Of a DNA stretch of 64,000 nucleotides, positions 57,008 to 64,000 are shown piece by piece. The notes under the pieces were generated by a model. It was not told where the DNA came from, ran no database searches, and saw only the letters and a list, made by a program, of their open reading frames with translations. Location of the stretch: positions 1 through 64,000 of the forward strand of contig NZ_FQXS01000011.1 of the NCBI RefSeq assembly GCF_900130015.1, in the 5' to 3' direction. Made by a program: the position numbers and the translations under genes. Source of the DNA: Desulfofustis glycolicus DSM 9705. GTDB taxonomy: Bacteria > Desulfobacterota > Desulfobulbia > Desulfobulbales > Desulfocapsaceae. Numbering within the stretch: the stretch's first letter is position 1; every line of letters starts with the position of its first letter.

Positions 57008-58256
57008 CTGTCGAACGATCTCCCGTGAGGTTCACCGTTCCCGGTTGCAACAACCACCGCCAGGCGACCTGAGCGAGCCAGCGGGCCCCGATCTCCAGAC
57101 AGCTTTCGTCGAAGGTGAAGGTATCACTGTGCGCCGGCCCCGAAGCACCGGCCGGCGCCGCTCCGAAACGGACCAGACATCCTGGGACGCGTTGCTGATA
57201 GAAGGCAAAATCTTCACCGCCGAGACTGGCCGGCCCCTGGGATATCACCTTGTCGATGCCGGCGGTCTCCCAAGCGGCCGCACGAGCGATCTCGGTCGCC
57301 GCAGCATCGTTGAAAACCGCCGGCAGACACTCTTCGAAGGTCAGTTCGGCCTGTACCGCGTACATCCCTGCCAACGCACCGACGATACGGCGCAACCCGT
57401 CGATGGTCCGCTCCCGGGTCGCCGTATCGGTCGAACGGATGGTCCCTTTGAGCAGGGCCTCGCCGGCGATGACGTTATGGGCGCTGCCCGCTTGGAAACT
57501 GCCGATGGTGATCACCTCCGCCCGGTTCGGGTCCACCTCCCGGGAAATCAGGGTTTGAATGGCCATTACCAGGCCGGCGCCGGCAACCACCACATCGGCG
57601 GCCTCGTGCGGCCTGGCAGCGTGTCCGGCTCGGCCGCGCAAGGCAATGGTAAACGGATCGGCATACGCACAAATGAGCCCTGGATCGACCGTGATCTGCC
57701 CGGTCCGGTAATGGGTATCGATATGACCGGCGAACATCGCACCAACCCCATCCAAAACGGAGTTCTCGATCATCCGGAGCGCACCGTTGCCCCGCTCTTC
57801 GGCCGGCTGGAAGATCAGCCTGATCCGGCCCGGAAGCCGGGGTGCACGCTGCAGCAGCGAAGCCGCGCCAAGAAGCATGGCGACATGACCATCGTGACCG
57901 CAGGCATGCATCCGCCCCGGATGGTCGGAGGCAAACGGTAGACCGGTACGTTCGACAATCGGCAGCGCGTCCATATCGGCCCGCAGACCGACAATGGGTC
58001 CCGACGCATCGGCGGGTCCGATGTCGGCAACGACGCCGGTCCCACCGACAATGTGTCCGGTAATTCCCCGTTCCGCCAGTTTATGCCTGATAAAGGCGGC
58101 GGTCCGATGCTCCTCGTAACTCAACTCCGGAAAACGATGGAGATGGCGACGAACGGCCAGCAGCCATTGGTGCAGCGCGTCGTCGACGCGGCAGTCCAGC
58201 CGATCTCCGGCCTGATTGATGGTCGATTTACTCAATTTTAATCGCTCCAATGACAT
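56997..58256 (-). CDS. M20-family amidohydrolase / peptidase
   Basis: About 419 aa. Metal site residues are visible: LRADMDALPI, the ligand HACGHDGHVAMLLGAA, QPAEERGNGALRMIE and the late GGEDFAFYQQRVPG. FTIALRGRAGHAARPHEAAD is the dimerisation-domain motif. Relatives hydrolyse N-acyl amino acids, hippurate or amide-linked conjugates. ATG 58256 overlaps the DUF4177 gene by 29 bases and has no good Shine-Dalgarno; a TTG at 58235, nine bases after GGAG and overlapping the upstream stop, is a real alternative. Its stop overlaps the ligase gene. Confidence 0.87.
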   Translation of the reverse strand: MSLERLKLSKSTINQAGDRLDCRVDDALHQWLLAVRRHLHRFPELSYEEHRTAAFIRHKLAERGITGHIVGGTGVVADIGPADASGPIVGLRADMDALPIVERTGLPFASDHPGRMHACGHDGHVAMLLGAASLLQRAPRLPGRIRLIFQPAEERGNGALRMIENSVLDGVGAMFAGHIDTHYRTGQITVDPGLICAYADPFTIALRGRAGHAARPHEAADVVVAGAGLVMAIQTLISREVDPNRAEVITIGSFQAGSAHNVIAGEALLKGTIRSTDTATRERTIDGLRRIVGALAGMYAVQAELTFEECLPAVFNDAAATEIARAAAWETAGIDKVISQGPASLGGEDFAFYQQRVPGCLVRFGAAPAGASGPAHSDTFTFDESCLEIGARWLAQVAWRWLLQPGTVNLTGDRSTDGR

Positions 58257-58620
58257 TATCGTCTGCCGCACCGGAACTACTGCGTTCAGGCCGCTGCTGC
58301 AGTTCGCCGGCAGAAGAGTCCCGGGAGGAATCCGTTCGCCGTACGGTTCGATCCTCCGGCAGGTCCGAAACTCTCTCTTTGCTGAACGACGGTTCGACAA
58401 CCTCCGGTGCATCGTCGACGACGACCGCCCGTTGACCGAGCGGCTGCTTGAAAAACGCGATGATGCCGTCTTGCATCTCCAGCAGCGAAACCAATTCCCA
58501 GCCGCTCCGGCCGAACTCGTTCAACTCCTGCTCGATTTCCGTCTCGTCAAGGAAAACACCGCCGAGCAACCCCTCTTTCTTCATCTCGAAAAGAACCGTT
58601 TTATAACCCCAGCGCGTCAT
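58228..58620 (-). CDS. DUF4177-like small protein
   Basis: 130 aa. The first 60 residues (WGYKTVLFEMKKEGLLGGVF, then LNEFGRSGWELVSLLEMQDG and IIAFFKQP) match the DUF4177 pattern of a short beta-sheet domain with GWELV. The rest is a low-complexity, charged tail. Function unknown. It is the first gene of the coupled set DUF4177 / M20 / GCS2 ligase / GGT. Confidence 0.75.
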   Translation of the reverse strand: MTRWGYKTVLFEMKKEGLLGGVFLDETEIEQELNEFGRSGWELVSLLEMQDGIIAFFKQPLGQRAVVVDDAPEVVEPSFSKERVSDLPEDRTVRRTDSSRDSSAGELQQRPERSSSGAADDNVIGAIKIE

Positions 58621-58680
58621 CGATATCCTGCCTGTTGATAGATAATAGGGAGCCTGAAAACATGCACAGCTCCGGCGGGC

Positions 58681-60378
58681 CTAATCGCCGACGAAAACGT
58701 CTTCGACGAAGCGCCCCCGGAAATCATGGCCGTCCTCTTGGTGCAAATGCCCATCGCCGTGCCTGCGGCCCGCAACGAACTCACCGGTGTAGACGCTGCC
58801 GTCGGGTGAACGCAGCACACCTTTGCCATGTGGCAGATCATCTTTAAATTCGCCGCGGTAGACGGAGCCATCGCTGTAGACAAGGGTTCCCTGTCCATTG
58901 AAGCTGCCGTTGCGCACGGCGCCGCTGTATCGGCTACCGTCGGCGAAGACATATTCCCCATCGCCGTGAAAGACATCGTCGGCAAATTCACCTTCATAAC
59001 GAGTCCCGTCCGGATAGCTGAATCGTCCTTGACCTTCCCTTTTTCCTTTTTTGAAGCTGCCGTGATAGCGACGCCCGTCGGCAGAGACGAAAACACCCTC
59101 TCCGGAAAAGAGCCCCCGCCGGAAACTTCCCTCATACCAATCACCGGTATCATACTCGACCCGCCCGGCGCCATGCATCCTCCCGTCAACCATAGCACCG
59201 CGATAAATGGTGCCGTCCGGGTAGCGGACCTCGACTTGGCCCTGGGCCGGTTTCCCATCTGCGACGCGCAGGACGACACCGTCTTCCACGGTATAGTCCC
59301 CGGTCGGCGGTGATTTTGCTGCAGGCGTCACCGGGGGGGCCGGCGATTGGGCTCGCTCGGCGACGGCCGCCGGCTCCGAGATCGCCGACTCGACCGGCCT
59401 GCTCGGCCCACTGTCCGGACCGGCTGTCACAGACTCGGCTGCCGGCTCCACCAGTTCGCCACGTTCAAAACGACCGACCAACTCTTGCCCATCCGCCAGT
59501 CGCAGCCGTCCTTCACCATGCATCATGCCGTTGACAAACTGCCCTTCGTAACGACTGCTGTCGGCCCGCTCCAACACGCCGTCCCCTTCCGGAAGATCGT
59601 CGACAAAATCTCCGACATAACGCGATCCGTCCGGACCGATCAACTCACCGCGGCCATGCCGGCGCCCGTTGACGAAACTGCCGGTATAGACCGTACCGTC
59701 GGCGCTGTGCAGTGTCCCGTTGCCGCCATAGAGATCGCCGACGAATTCTCCCTCATAACGATCGCCGTTGGCCAACTCGAGGACACCGGTGCCGTTTTTA
59801 ATGTCCCCGACGACCTCGCCGCGGTAGATGGCCCCATCGGGATAGGCCCGAACGCCGACGCCATCCGGCCGGCCATCGTGAAACACGCCTTCATACCAGC
59901 CGCCGTCGGGATGAACGAGACGCCCTTCCCCTTCGATCATGTTATTGCGGAAGTCGCCTTTGTATTCCCTGCCGTCGGGAGCAAACAGCACGCCTTTACC
60001 ATGAAATCGACCACTACTGAACTCGCCGCGATACTGCATGCCGTCCGGAGTCGTCAAAGCCCCTTGGCCATGAATAACACCGTTTTTGAACGTTCCCTCG
60101 TAGACCCGTCCGTCGCTTCCTTGCAGCACGCCTTGTCCATGCGGTTCACCACCTTGGAAGGTTCCCCGATAGACGAGGCCGTTGGCATAAGTCAACGTGC
60201 CGGTGCCGTCAAGCAGGCCATTGCGAAAACCGCCCTCATAGCGGCGGCCGTCCGCACTCTCGTAGACACCGCTGCCGTTGCGGCAGTCGCCGCTGACACA
60301 GCCGGCAGCCTGAAGCGGGCCGCCGCCCGTCGCCGCCAGAAACACCAGCAGGAAACCAGCAACCAGGAAGTTTTTCAT
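58681..60378 (-). CDS. Secreted protein with about 20 MORN repeats
   Basis: About 565 aa. Signal peptide MKNFLVAGFLLVFLAATGGG ... LQA-AG, then CVSGDC and 12 MORN repeats of 23 residues (pattern GxGxLxxxDGxxYxGxFxxG; for example GTGTLTYANGLVYRGTFQGG). A Pro/Ala/Glu-rich spacer (about 315-385) follows, then about eight more repeats. MORN repeats build an elongated beta-sheet that can bind proteins or lipids. ATG 60378 is the start because the signal peptide begins there; residues from the longer frame are not conserved. Periplasmic or outer-surface location is expected. Target unknown; no partner gene is evident. Confidence 0.88.
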   Translation of the reverse strand: MKNFLVAGFLLVFLAATGGGPLQAAGCVSGDCRNGSGVYESADGRRYEGGFRNGLLDGTGTLTYANGLVYRGTFQGGEPHGQGVLQGSDGRVYEGTFKNGVIHGQGALTTPDGMQYRGEFSSGRFHGKGVLFAPDGREYKGDFRNNMIEGEGRLVHPDGGWYEGVFHDGRPDGVGVRAYPDGAIYRGEVVGDIKNGTGVLELANGDRYEGEFVGDLYGGNGTLHSADGTVYTGSFVNGRRHGRGELIGPDGSRYVGDFVDDLPEGDGVLERADSSRYEGQFVNGMMHGEGRLRLADGQELVGRFERGELVEPAAESVTAGPDSGPSRPVESAISEPAAVAERAQSPAPPVTPAAKSPPTGDYTVEDGVVLRVADGKPAQGQVEVRYPDGTIYRGAMVDGRMHGAGRVEYDTGDWYEGSFRRGLFSGEGVFVSADGRRYHGSFKKGKREGQGRFSYPDGTRYEGEFADDVFHGDGEYVFADGSRYSGAVRNGSFNGQGTLVYSDGSVYRGEFKDDLPHGKGVLRSPDGSVYTGEFVAGRRHGDGHLHQEDGHDFRGRFVEDVFVGD

Positions 60379-60473
60379 CACCGAGATATCCCCTTTAGAT
60401 CTGCGATAGTTCCGCTCGCACGGCACAACACCGGATCATCGGTCCGCGAGAAGAAACCGGCGAGCCGCTGAAA

Positions 60474-61436
60474 TCATGCGGCGGTAGTCCTGCTTCTTGA
60501 AAAATGGTCGATCACCCGCACCAGAATGAAGATCACCAGCAGGGAGAACAGCAATCGTCCCCAGAAAATCCCGGCCAGTTTTCCACCTATCGCCAGCATT
60601 AACAAAGTATCCTCCACCAACCCATGGCTCAATGACATCAACGCCAGGGAGTTGAATTTTTCCCTGGAATCCATGCCGCCCGTCGTCGTCTCCCGAATGA
60701 TCAGTGCCCCGCCGTAGGCAATACCGACGATCATGCCGACTACGGTCAGCGGCGCAGCCCGATGACTCATGCCGAACAGGGGCAGCACCGGCTTGAGCAG
60801 CCACTCGAGCAGGGCCAGCAAGCCGACCACTTTCATCAGACGCATGGCGACCAATATACAGAAAATAATCACGACAATCAGTCCCAGATTGAACAATTGC
60901 GTCGTCGCCCAGGCCGTCAGTGTTTCCTCACCGGTGTCGGCCTGAAAAAAGATTCGCGCCGGTTCCTGCCAAATCCCGAAGGTAGAGCACAAATGATACA
61001 GGATAACCCCGTAAAACAGTGCCCCGAGCAACCGGATCGCGCCAACCGGCAGCAGGCCGGCACCGGCCCGCTTGGTGATGCTCATCTCGACCGGCAATGA
61101 ATGGGCGATCAGCATCACCGAACAGAGCACCGTCACCTGGCCGCCGGTCAGTTCGAGCCCCGGGGCCAGCACGGCATAGACGCCGACCGCGGCGTAGAGA
61201 GTGGTCATGATACCGGTGGCCCAGACCAGGCCGAGGGCACCGGGCAGCCCCATCAGATTCATGACCGGTTCCAGGGCCATACTGATATAGACGATCAAGC
61301 CGAGTTCCTCGAGAATCTTCGTGACGATGACCACCGGAACAGTGATTTTGATCAGCTCGGCACTGGTCGTCACCGTATCACGGGCAAGCTCTTTCACGGC
61401 ACCGCCGATTGCCCTGAAGGCCGGATGATGAGACAT
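60474..61436 (-). CDS. Nucleoside-recognition (Gate) domain membrane protein
   Basis: 320 aa, eight or so membrane segments. Two Gate-type halves are visible: AELIKITVPVVIVTKILEEL ... GLPGALGLVWATGIMTTLYA, and FNLGLIVVIIFCILVAMRLM ... AAPLTVVGMIVGIAYGGALI. HSLPVEMSITKRAGAG and SLSHGLVEDTLLMLAIGG are the conserved polar stretches, as in the SpmA/SpmB and YjiH-like group. Substrate unknown; it resembles the Gate domains of FeoB and nucleoside transporters but lacks their other parts. Monocistronic by spacing. Confidence 0.82.
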   Translation of the reverse strand: MSHHPAFRAIGGAVKELARDTVTTSAELIKITVPVVIVTKILEELGLIVYISMALEPVMNLMGLPGALGLVWATGIMTTLYAAVGVYAVLAPGLELTGGQVTVLCSVMLIAHSLPVEMSITKRAGAGLLPVGAIRLLGALFYGVILYHLCSTFGIWQEPARIFFQADTGEETLTAWATTQLFNLGLIVVIIFCILVAMRLMKVVGLLALLEWLLKPVLPLFGMSHRAAPLTVVGMIVGIAYGGALIIRETTTGGMDSREKFNSLALMSLSHGLVEDTLLMLAIGGKLAGIFWGRLLFSLLVIFILVRVIDHFSRSRTTAA

Positions 61437-61461
61437 GCAGTATAGGTATCGCCTTGTCGAA

Positions 61462-61689
61462 TTAGTACGAGGGAGTATCCTGGTCGTCTCGACCGGGCGC
61501 CCGAGTCTTTTCCCGAAACAATTGACACACCAGGCCGGAGGTGGAAAAGACCACCAGAGCCGGATTATGTCTGGTTTTGAACCCCATTGCGCGGCATCCG
61601 TAAGGCCGGGAAGGATCGTGGGTGATGAAATAGTGCCGACAGCGCCGACAGGCCGGTTGCACAGGCGATTCTTGCTGGCTGGCCGCCAT
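61462..61689 (-). CDS. Small Cys-containing conserved protein
   Basis: 75 aa from ATG 61689 (AGGAG upstream). The sequence PACRRCRHYFITHDPSRPYG, CRAMGFKTRHNPALVVFSTS and GLVCQLFREK resembles a small protein I know from other Desulfobacterota with a CxxCxxYxxT...PxxC pattern and F-K/R spacing. Four Cys (two in CRRC, one in YGCR, one in LVCQ) could bind a metal. Function not known. A longer frame from 61803 runs into repeat copy G and is rejected. Confidence 0.65.
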   Translation of the reverse strand: MAASQQESPVQPACRRCRHYFITHDPSRPYGCRAMGFKTRHNPALVVFSTSGLVCQLFREKTRAPGRDDQDTPSY

Positions 61690-61806
61690 AACTCTCGCTC
61701 CTATCCAATCATCAACCCGCTTCCGGCCTGTTGCCAACCGGACACGGCGGCGTTCCGTCCCGCGGTAACATCGGAGCCGGTCATGGTCCGGTTGGTGATG
61801 CACTCA

Positions 61807-61950
61807 GGGGAACTTGAAAAATTCGGATTTTCGTTCAAGATCGAGGCGCGCAAGAACATTTTACCGCAGGCATATACTTGATATTCAGAGGATAAAATTT
61901 GATTGCGCAACGATGAAATGGGACGAAATGACAATTTTTCAAGGTTCCCT
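61807..61950 (+). repeat. Repeat family I, copy G (best-preserved)
   Basis: Starts ggggaacttgaaaaattcgg, core gttcaagatcgaggcgcgca, acattttaccgcaggcatat, gattgcgcaacgatgaaatg, ends gacaatttttcaaggttccc + t. The first and last 16-18 bases are inverted repeats. It lies at the 3' end of the sixA gene, whose stop is at 61955. Confidence 0.88.
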
Positions 61951-61954
61951 GCAG

Positions 61955-62467
61955 TCATGCCGACGAATCTCCCGCACCAGCACGTTTCGGATAATCAAAA
62001 AAGACAACCCTGCCGCAGCCAGCGGCCAGATCGCGCCAGCGGGCTGAAGAAACGGCGAGCGAAACGACACCGCAGGTCGGCACCGAGCTGATATCCTCTC
62101 CGGTCAGCCAGCGGGCAGCCTCACTGATAGCCTCGTTGTGACCGACCAGAGCGAGCGATGCAACCGCCTCGTCGATGCTGCGCAGCACGGCCAGCAAACC
62201 GTCGACCTGAAACGTATACAGGGCGTCGACCAACACGATTTCTTGTTTCGGATAACCGATTTCAGCGGCGATGGCGGCCGCCGTCTTCCGGGCCCGTTTG
62301 GCCGGACTGGCAAGGAACAACTGCGGTTCCATTCCCGTCCGTGCCAGTCGCCCGCCAATCAGCGGCGCATCCCGCTTGCCGCGGCCGCTGAGCGGTCGAT
62401 CGAAATCGTCCAGCGAGGTGTCCGACCAACTGGACTTGGCATGTCTGATCAAATACAGCTGCTTCAT
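61955..62467 (-). CDS. sixA: SixA-like phosphohistidine phosphatase
   Basis: 170 aa, histidine-phosphatase superfamily. YLIRHAKSSWSDTSLDDFDR carries the RHAKSS motif (Arg8, His9), LSGRGKRDAPLIGGRLA and SPAKRARKTAAAI follow, and the second active His is in LALVGHNEAI. SixA removes phosphate from protein His residues (ArcB and Npr in E. coli). It overlaps the ParA gene by ATGA and is last in a CHAD-ParA-SixA operon. The final ten or so residues lie next to repeat copy G. Confidence 0.9.
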   Translation of the reverse strand: MKQLYLIRHAKSSWSDTSLDDFDRPLSGRGKRDAPLIGGRLARTGMEPQLFLASPAKRARKTAAAIAAEIGYPKQEIVLVDALYTFQVDGLLAVLRSIDEAVASLALVGHNEAISEAARWLTGEDISSVPTCGVVSLAVSSARWRDLAAGCGRVVFFDYPKRAGAGDSSA

Positions 62468-63210
62468 GTCGCCAGTTTTTTCTGTCTTATTTCCTGCCAG
62501 AGCAATTCGTACGCCCGGTGAGCGGGAGACTGCTGACCGCCGGCGCCGACCGGTTGTCGAGACAATCCCATTTTCTCGATTTCTGCCATGAACGGTATCA
62601 CCGTTTGCAGAAAAATCGGATAGCCGCCATATTTTTCCATTATCTGCTGGTGCATCGATTTTCGTCGTTCGACCATGGAAAAAAATGAGATCAGTTTGCG
62701 GCGATCACAATCGATCTTTTTCAGCAATTTTATCAGTTGTTCAAGGGCCAGCAGGGAAAGCGTGGTTGGGATCACCGGGGTTATGACACAATCCGCCGCG
62801 GTGACGATGGTCTCGGAGAGAAAGGTCAGATTCGGCGGGCAATCGAGAATGGCATAGTCATAGTCCTTAGCCAGCGGTTGCAGCAGCTTGCCGAGGACCC
62901 GCCGTTTTTTCGCCTGCTTTTCGTCGCGCAGGGCGAGATCGAGATTGCGGAAGGAAAAGTGGGCCGGTAGCAGATCGAGACCGTCAAAGTCGGTGGCGCG
63001 GATATATTGTTCAAATCGCCCCTGAAGCAACCGGTCCCGGTTGAAAGACTTTTTCGGCTTAATACGATAATAAAAAGAAGCTGCTCCCTGGGGATCGAGA
63101 TCGCAGAGCAGGACGCGCTGTCCGCTCCGGCTCGCAACATAGGCTAGATTGACTGCGGTTGCCGTTTTACCGACCCCGCCCTTGCTGCTGTAGACGGCAA
63201 CGATCTTCAT
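62464..63210 (-). CDS. ParA/Soj-family ATPase
   Basis: 248 aa. Deviant Walker A YSSKGGVGKTATAVNLAYVA with the signature Lys, LLCDLDPQGAASFYY (A'), ILDCPPNLTFLSETIV (B). It belongs to the MinD/ParA class that oscillates or positions cargo. There is no ParB gene beside it; instead it is coupled by four-base overlaps to a CHAD protein upstream and SixA downstream. So it may localise polyphosphate or a CHAD protein rather than DNA; that is inference. Confidence 0.88.
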   Translation of the reverse strand: MKIVAVYSSKGGVGKTATAVNLAYVASRSGQRVLLCDLDPQGAASFYYRIKPKKSFNRDRLLQGRFEQYIRATDFDGLDLLPAHFSFRNLDLALRDEKQAKKRRVLGKLLQPLAKDYDYAILDCPPNLTFLSETIVTAADCVITPVIPTTLSLLALEQLIKLLKKIDCDRRKLISFFSMVERRKSMHQQIMEKYGGYPIFLQTVIPFMAEIEKMGLSRQPVGAGGQQSPAHRAYELLWQEIRQKKLAT

Positions 63211-64000
63211 TGCCGGCCCGCCCGCTCTTCCGGCCGCTGATCGCTGCCGATCAGAGAGACGAGTAATTCCCGGTTCTGCGACGAGGAAAAAGCGGCATAG
63301 GTCGCGGCGAACTGGTCCCGCAAAGCGCCCCGCTTCTTTGCCTGCACGGTCAGCAGACCGCCGAGAGCGGCCGCCTGCAGCAGCACCCGCCGGCCGTTGC
63401 CACCAAGGCCGTCGAGTCGAGCCCCGAGCATCTCTTCCTGGACACAGAGATCATTGAAATCACCTAGATTGTCCTGCATTTTTTTCAACTGCTTGACAAA
63501 TTGCTCAAGAGACTTCTCGTCATACAGGCTCCGAAAAAACTCGAGCAGGTAGCGCAATTTTTTTCCCTGAATTCGCAGATTGTGCATGTCGCTGTCAGGA
63601 CCATCATCGGTTATCGCCTCCCCGTTGCGCAGAAAGGCGCGAAAGCGCTTGCGGATAGTTCGATCGGCCAGCTCGCGACAGGATTTCCGGCTCGATTCGC
63701 CAAAGAGCGGCGAATCGTCGGCAACGAGAAAGGTGCGCCAATCGCTGAGCAACGAGCGGTAGCGTTTTGACGACAGATGCCGGCGCAGCAGTTTCAGTTC
63801 GTGCCGACGGTGCTGCTCGAGGTCGGCGAAAAATCCGTCCAGGCCGGGACGCAACCGGGACGGCAGCATAGCGAGATACGCTTCTTTTTGCAGCAGATAG
63901 ACATCGATATCACGAAGCTTCCCGGTAACCCCGCCCAGCCATTTGAATTCACGACGAAAGTAGGATCCCTCCCGGATCGGCAGCTGTTTCTTGAGCAGGC
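63207..64000 (-). CDS. CHAD domain protein, N-terminus beyond the window
   Basis: At least 264 residues. Reading from the right edge on the minus strand, LLKKQLPIREGSYFRREFKW, LGGVTGKLRDIDVYLLQKEA and YLAMLPSRLRPGLDGFF run in frame into the rest, so the ATG at 63869 is internal. CHAD helices have conserved His/Arg/Lys that bind polyphosphate: MHNLRIQGKKLRYLLEFF and DNLGDFNDLCVQEEM match. The protein overlaps the ParA gene by ATGA. Whether it carries an N-terminal CYTH domain cannot be seen. Confidence 0.87.
   Translation of the reverse strand, partial: LLKKQLPIREGSYFRREFKWLGGVTGKLRDIDVYLLQKEAYLAMLPSRLRPGLDGFFADLEQHRRHELKLLRRHLSSKRYRSLLSDWRTFLVADDSPLFGESSRKSCRELADRTIRKRFRAFLRNGEAITDDGPDSDMHNLRIQGKKLRYLLEFFRSLYDEKSLEQFVKQLKKMQDNLGDFNDLCVQEEMLGARLDGLGGNGRRVLLQAAALGGLLTVQAKKRGALRDQFAATYAAFSSSQNRELLVSLIGSDQRPEERAGRQ

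Noticed and set aside
63207-63869. CHAD protein as a complete 220-residue protein
   Set aside because: The frame is open and matches CHAD sequence to the window edge, so the ATG at 63869 is internal.

Overview
The window is a chromosomal segment of a Gram-negative, anaerobic-type bacterium, most likely a Desulfobacterota member near the Desulfobulbales. This placement is an inference. It rests on a small siroheme sulfite reductase of the Desulfovibrio P590 type, a Feo iron-uptake cluster with several FeoA proteins, a sensory-type [NiFe]-hydrogenase relic, a DUF1844 protein, a PilS/PilR pair, and the order ispE / tRNA-Gln / prs / rplY / pth / carD. No rRNA or taxon-defining marker is present to settle it. 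Most of the window is GC-rich housekeeping sequence. The first 5.6 kb is visibly more AT-rich and holds an IS3 end and scattered single genes.

Layout. 1-5.6 kb: IS3-family OrfA fragment, GntR/FCD regulator, ABM-domain protein, beta-carbonic anhydrase, purE, a structured intergenic element and nhaR. 5.9-12.7 kb: a plus-strand run of class III fructose-bisphosphatase, a GlpX-like protein that has lost active-site residues, a fused and internally deleted hydrogenase (small-subunit start joined to a large subunit), a soluble histidine kinase whose receiver domain is broken, and a siroheme reductase. 12.8-18.6 kb: MotB/MotA-like pair and dnaE. 18.7-22.3 kb (minus): xerC-hslV-hslU plus a zinc-ribbon protein. 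22.4-25.7 kb: xseB-ispA-dxs (isoprenoid supply). 25.8-29.3 kb (minus): nucleotide-sugar epimerase, class II aldolase and a frameshifted tatC. 29.9-33.1 kb: PilR/PilS-like two-component pair. 33-46.4 kb (minus): a long series of housekeeping genes (murA, prmC, prfA, rpmE, rho, coaE, rluD, carD, pth, rplY, prs, tRNA-Gln, ispE, DUF1844, serA). 46.9-53.9 kb (plus): gltX, glnS and a Feo locus with three FeoA proteins, a Cys-rich membrane peptide and FeoB. 54-64 kb (minus): a coupled set (DUF4177, M20 amidohydrolase, GCS2-type ligase, gamma-glutamyltranspeptidase, small membrane protein), a secreted protein with about 20 MORN repeats, a nucleoside-recognition membrane protein, and a CHAD / ParA / SixA operon that runs off the right edge.

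The most unusual content is the 5.9-11.9 kb segment. An intact class III FBPase abuts a GlpX homologue lacking the GEGE metal-binding loop. This is followed by a hydrogenase in which HupS and HupL appear to be fused at a shared Val-Glu-Gly, with one Ni-binding Cys replaced by Ser. A cytosolic histidine kinase overlaps it by ATGA, and its receiver carries a frameshift and an in-frame stop. I read this as a decaying or repurposed H2-sensing module beside a two-protein FBPase unit.

The second theme is dispersed non-coding repeats. There are seven copies (one truncated, one with altered but still matching ends) of a 140-150 bp MITE-like element with terminal inverted repeats. There are also at least three shorter REP-like families, which fill nearly every intergenic gap longer than 300 bp.
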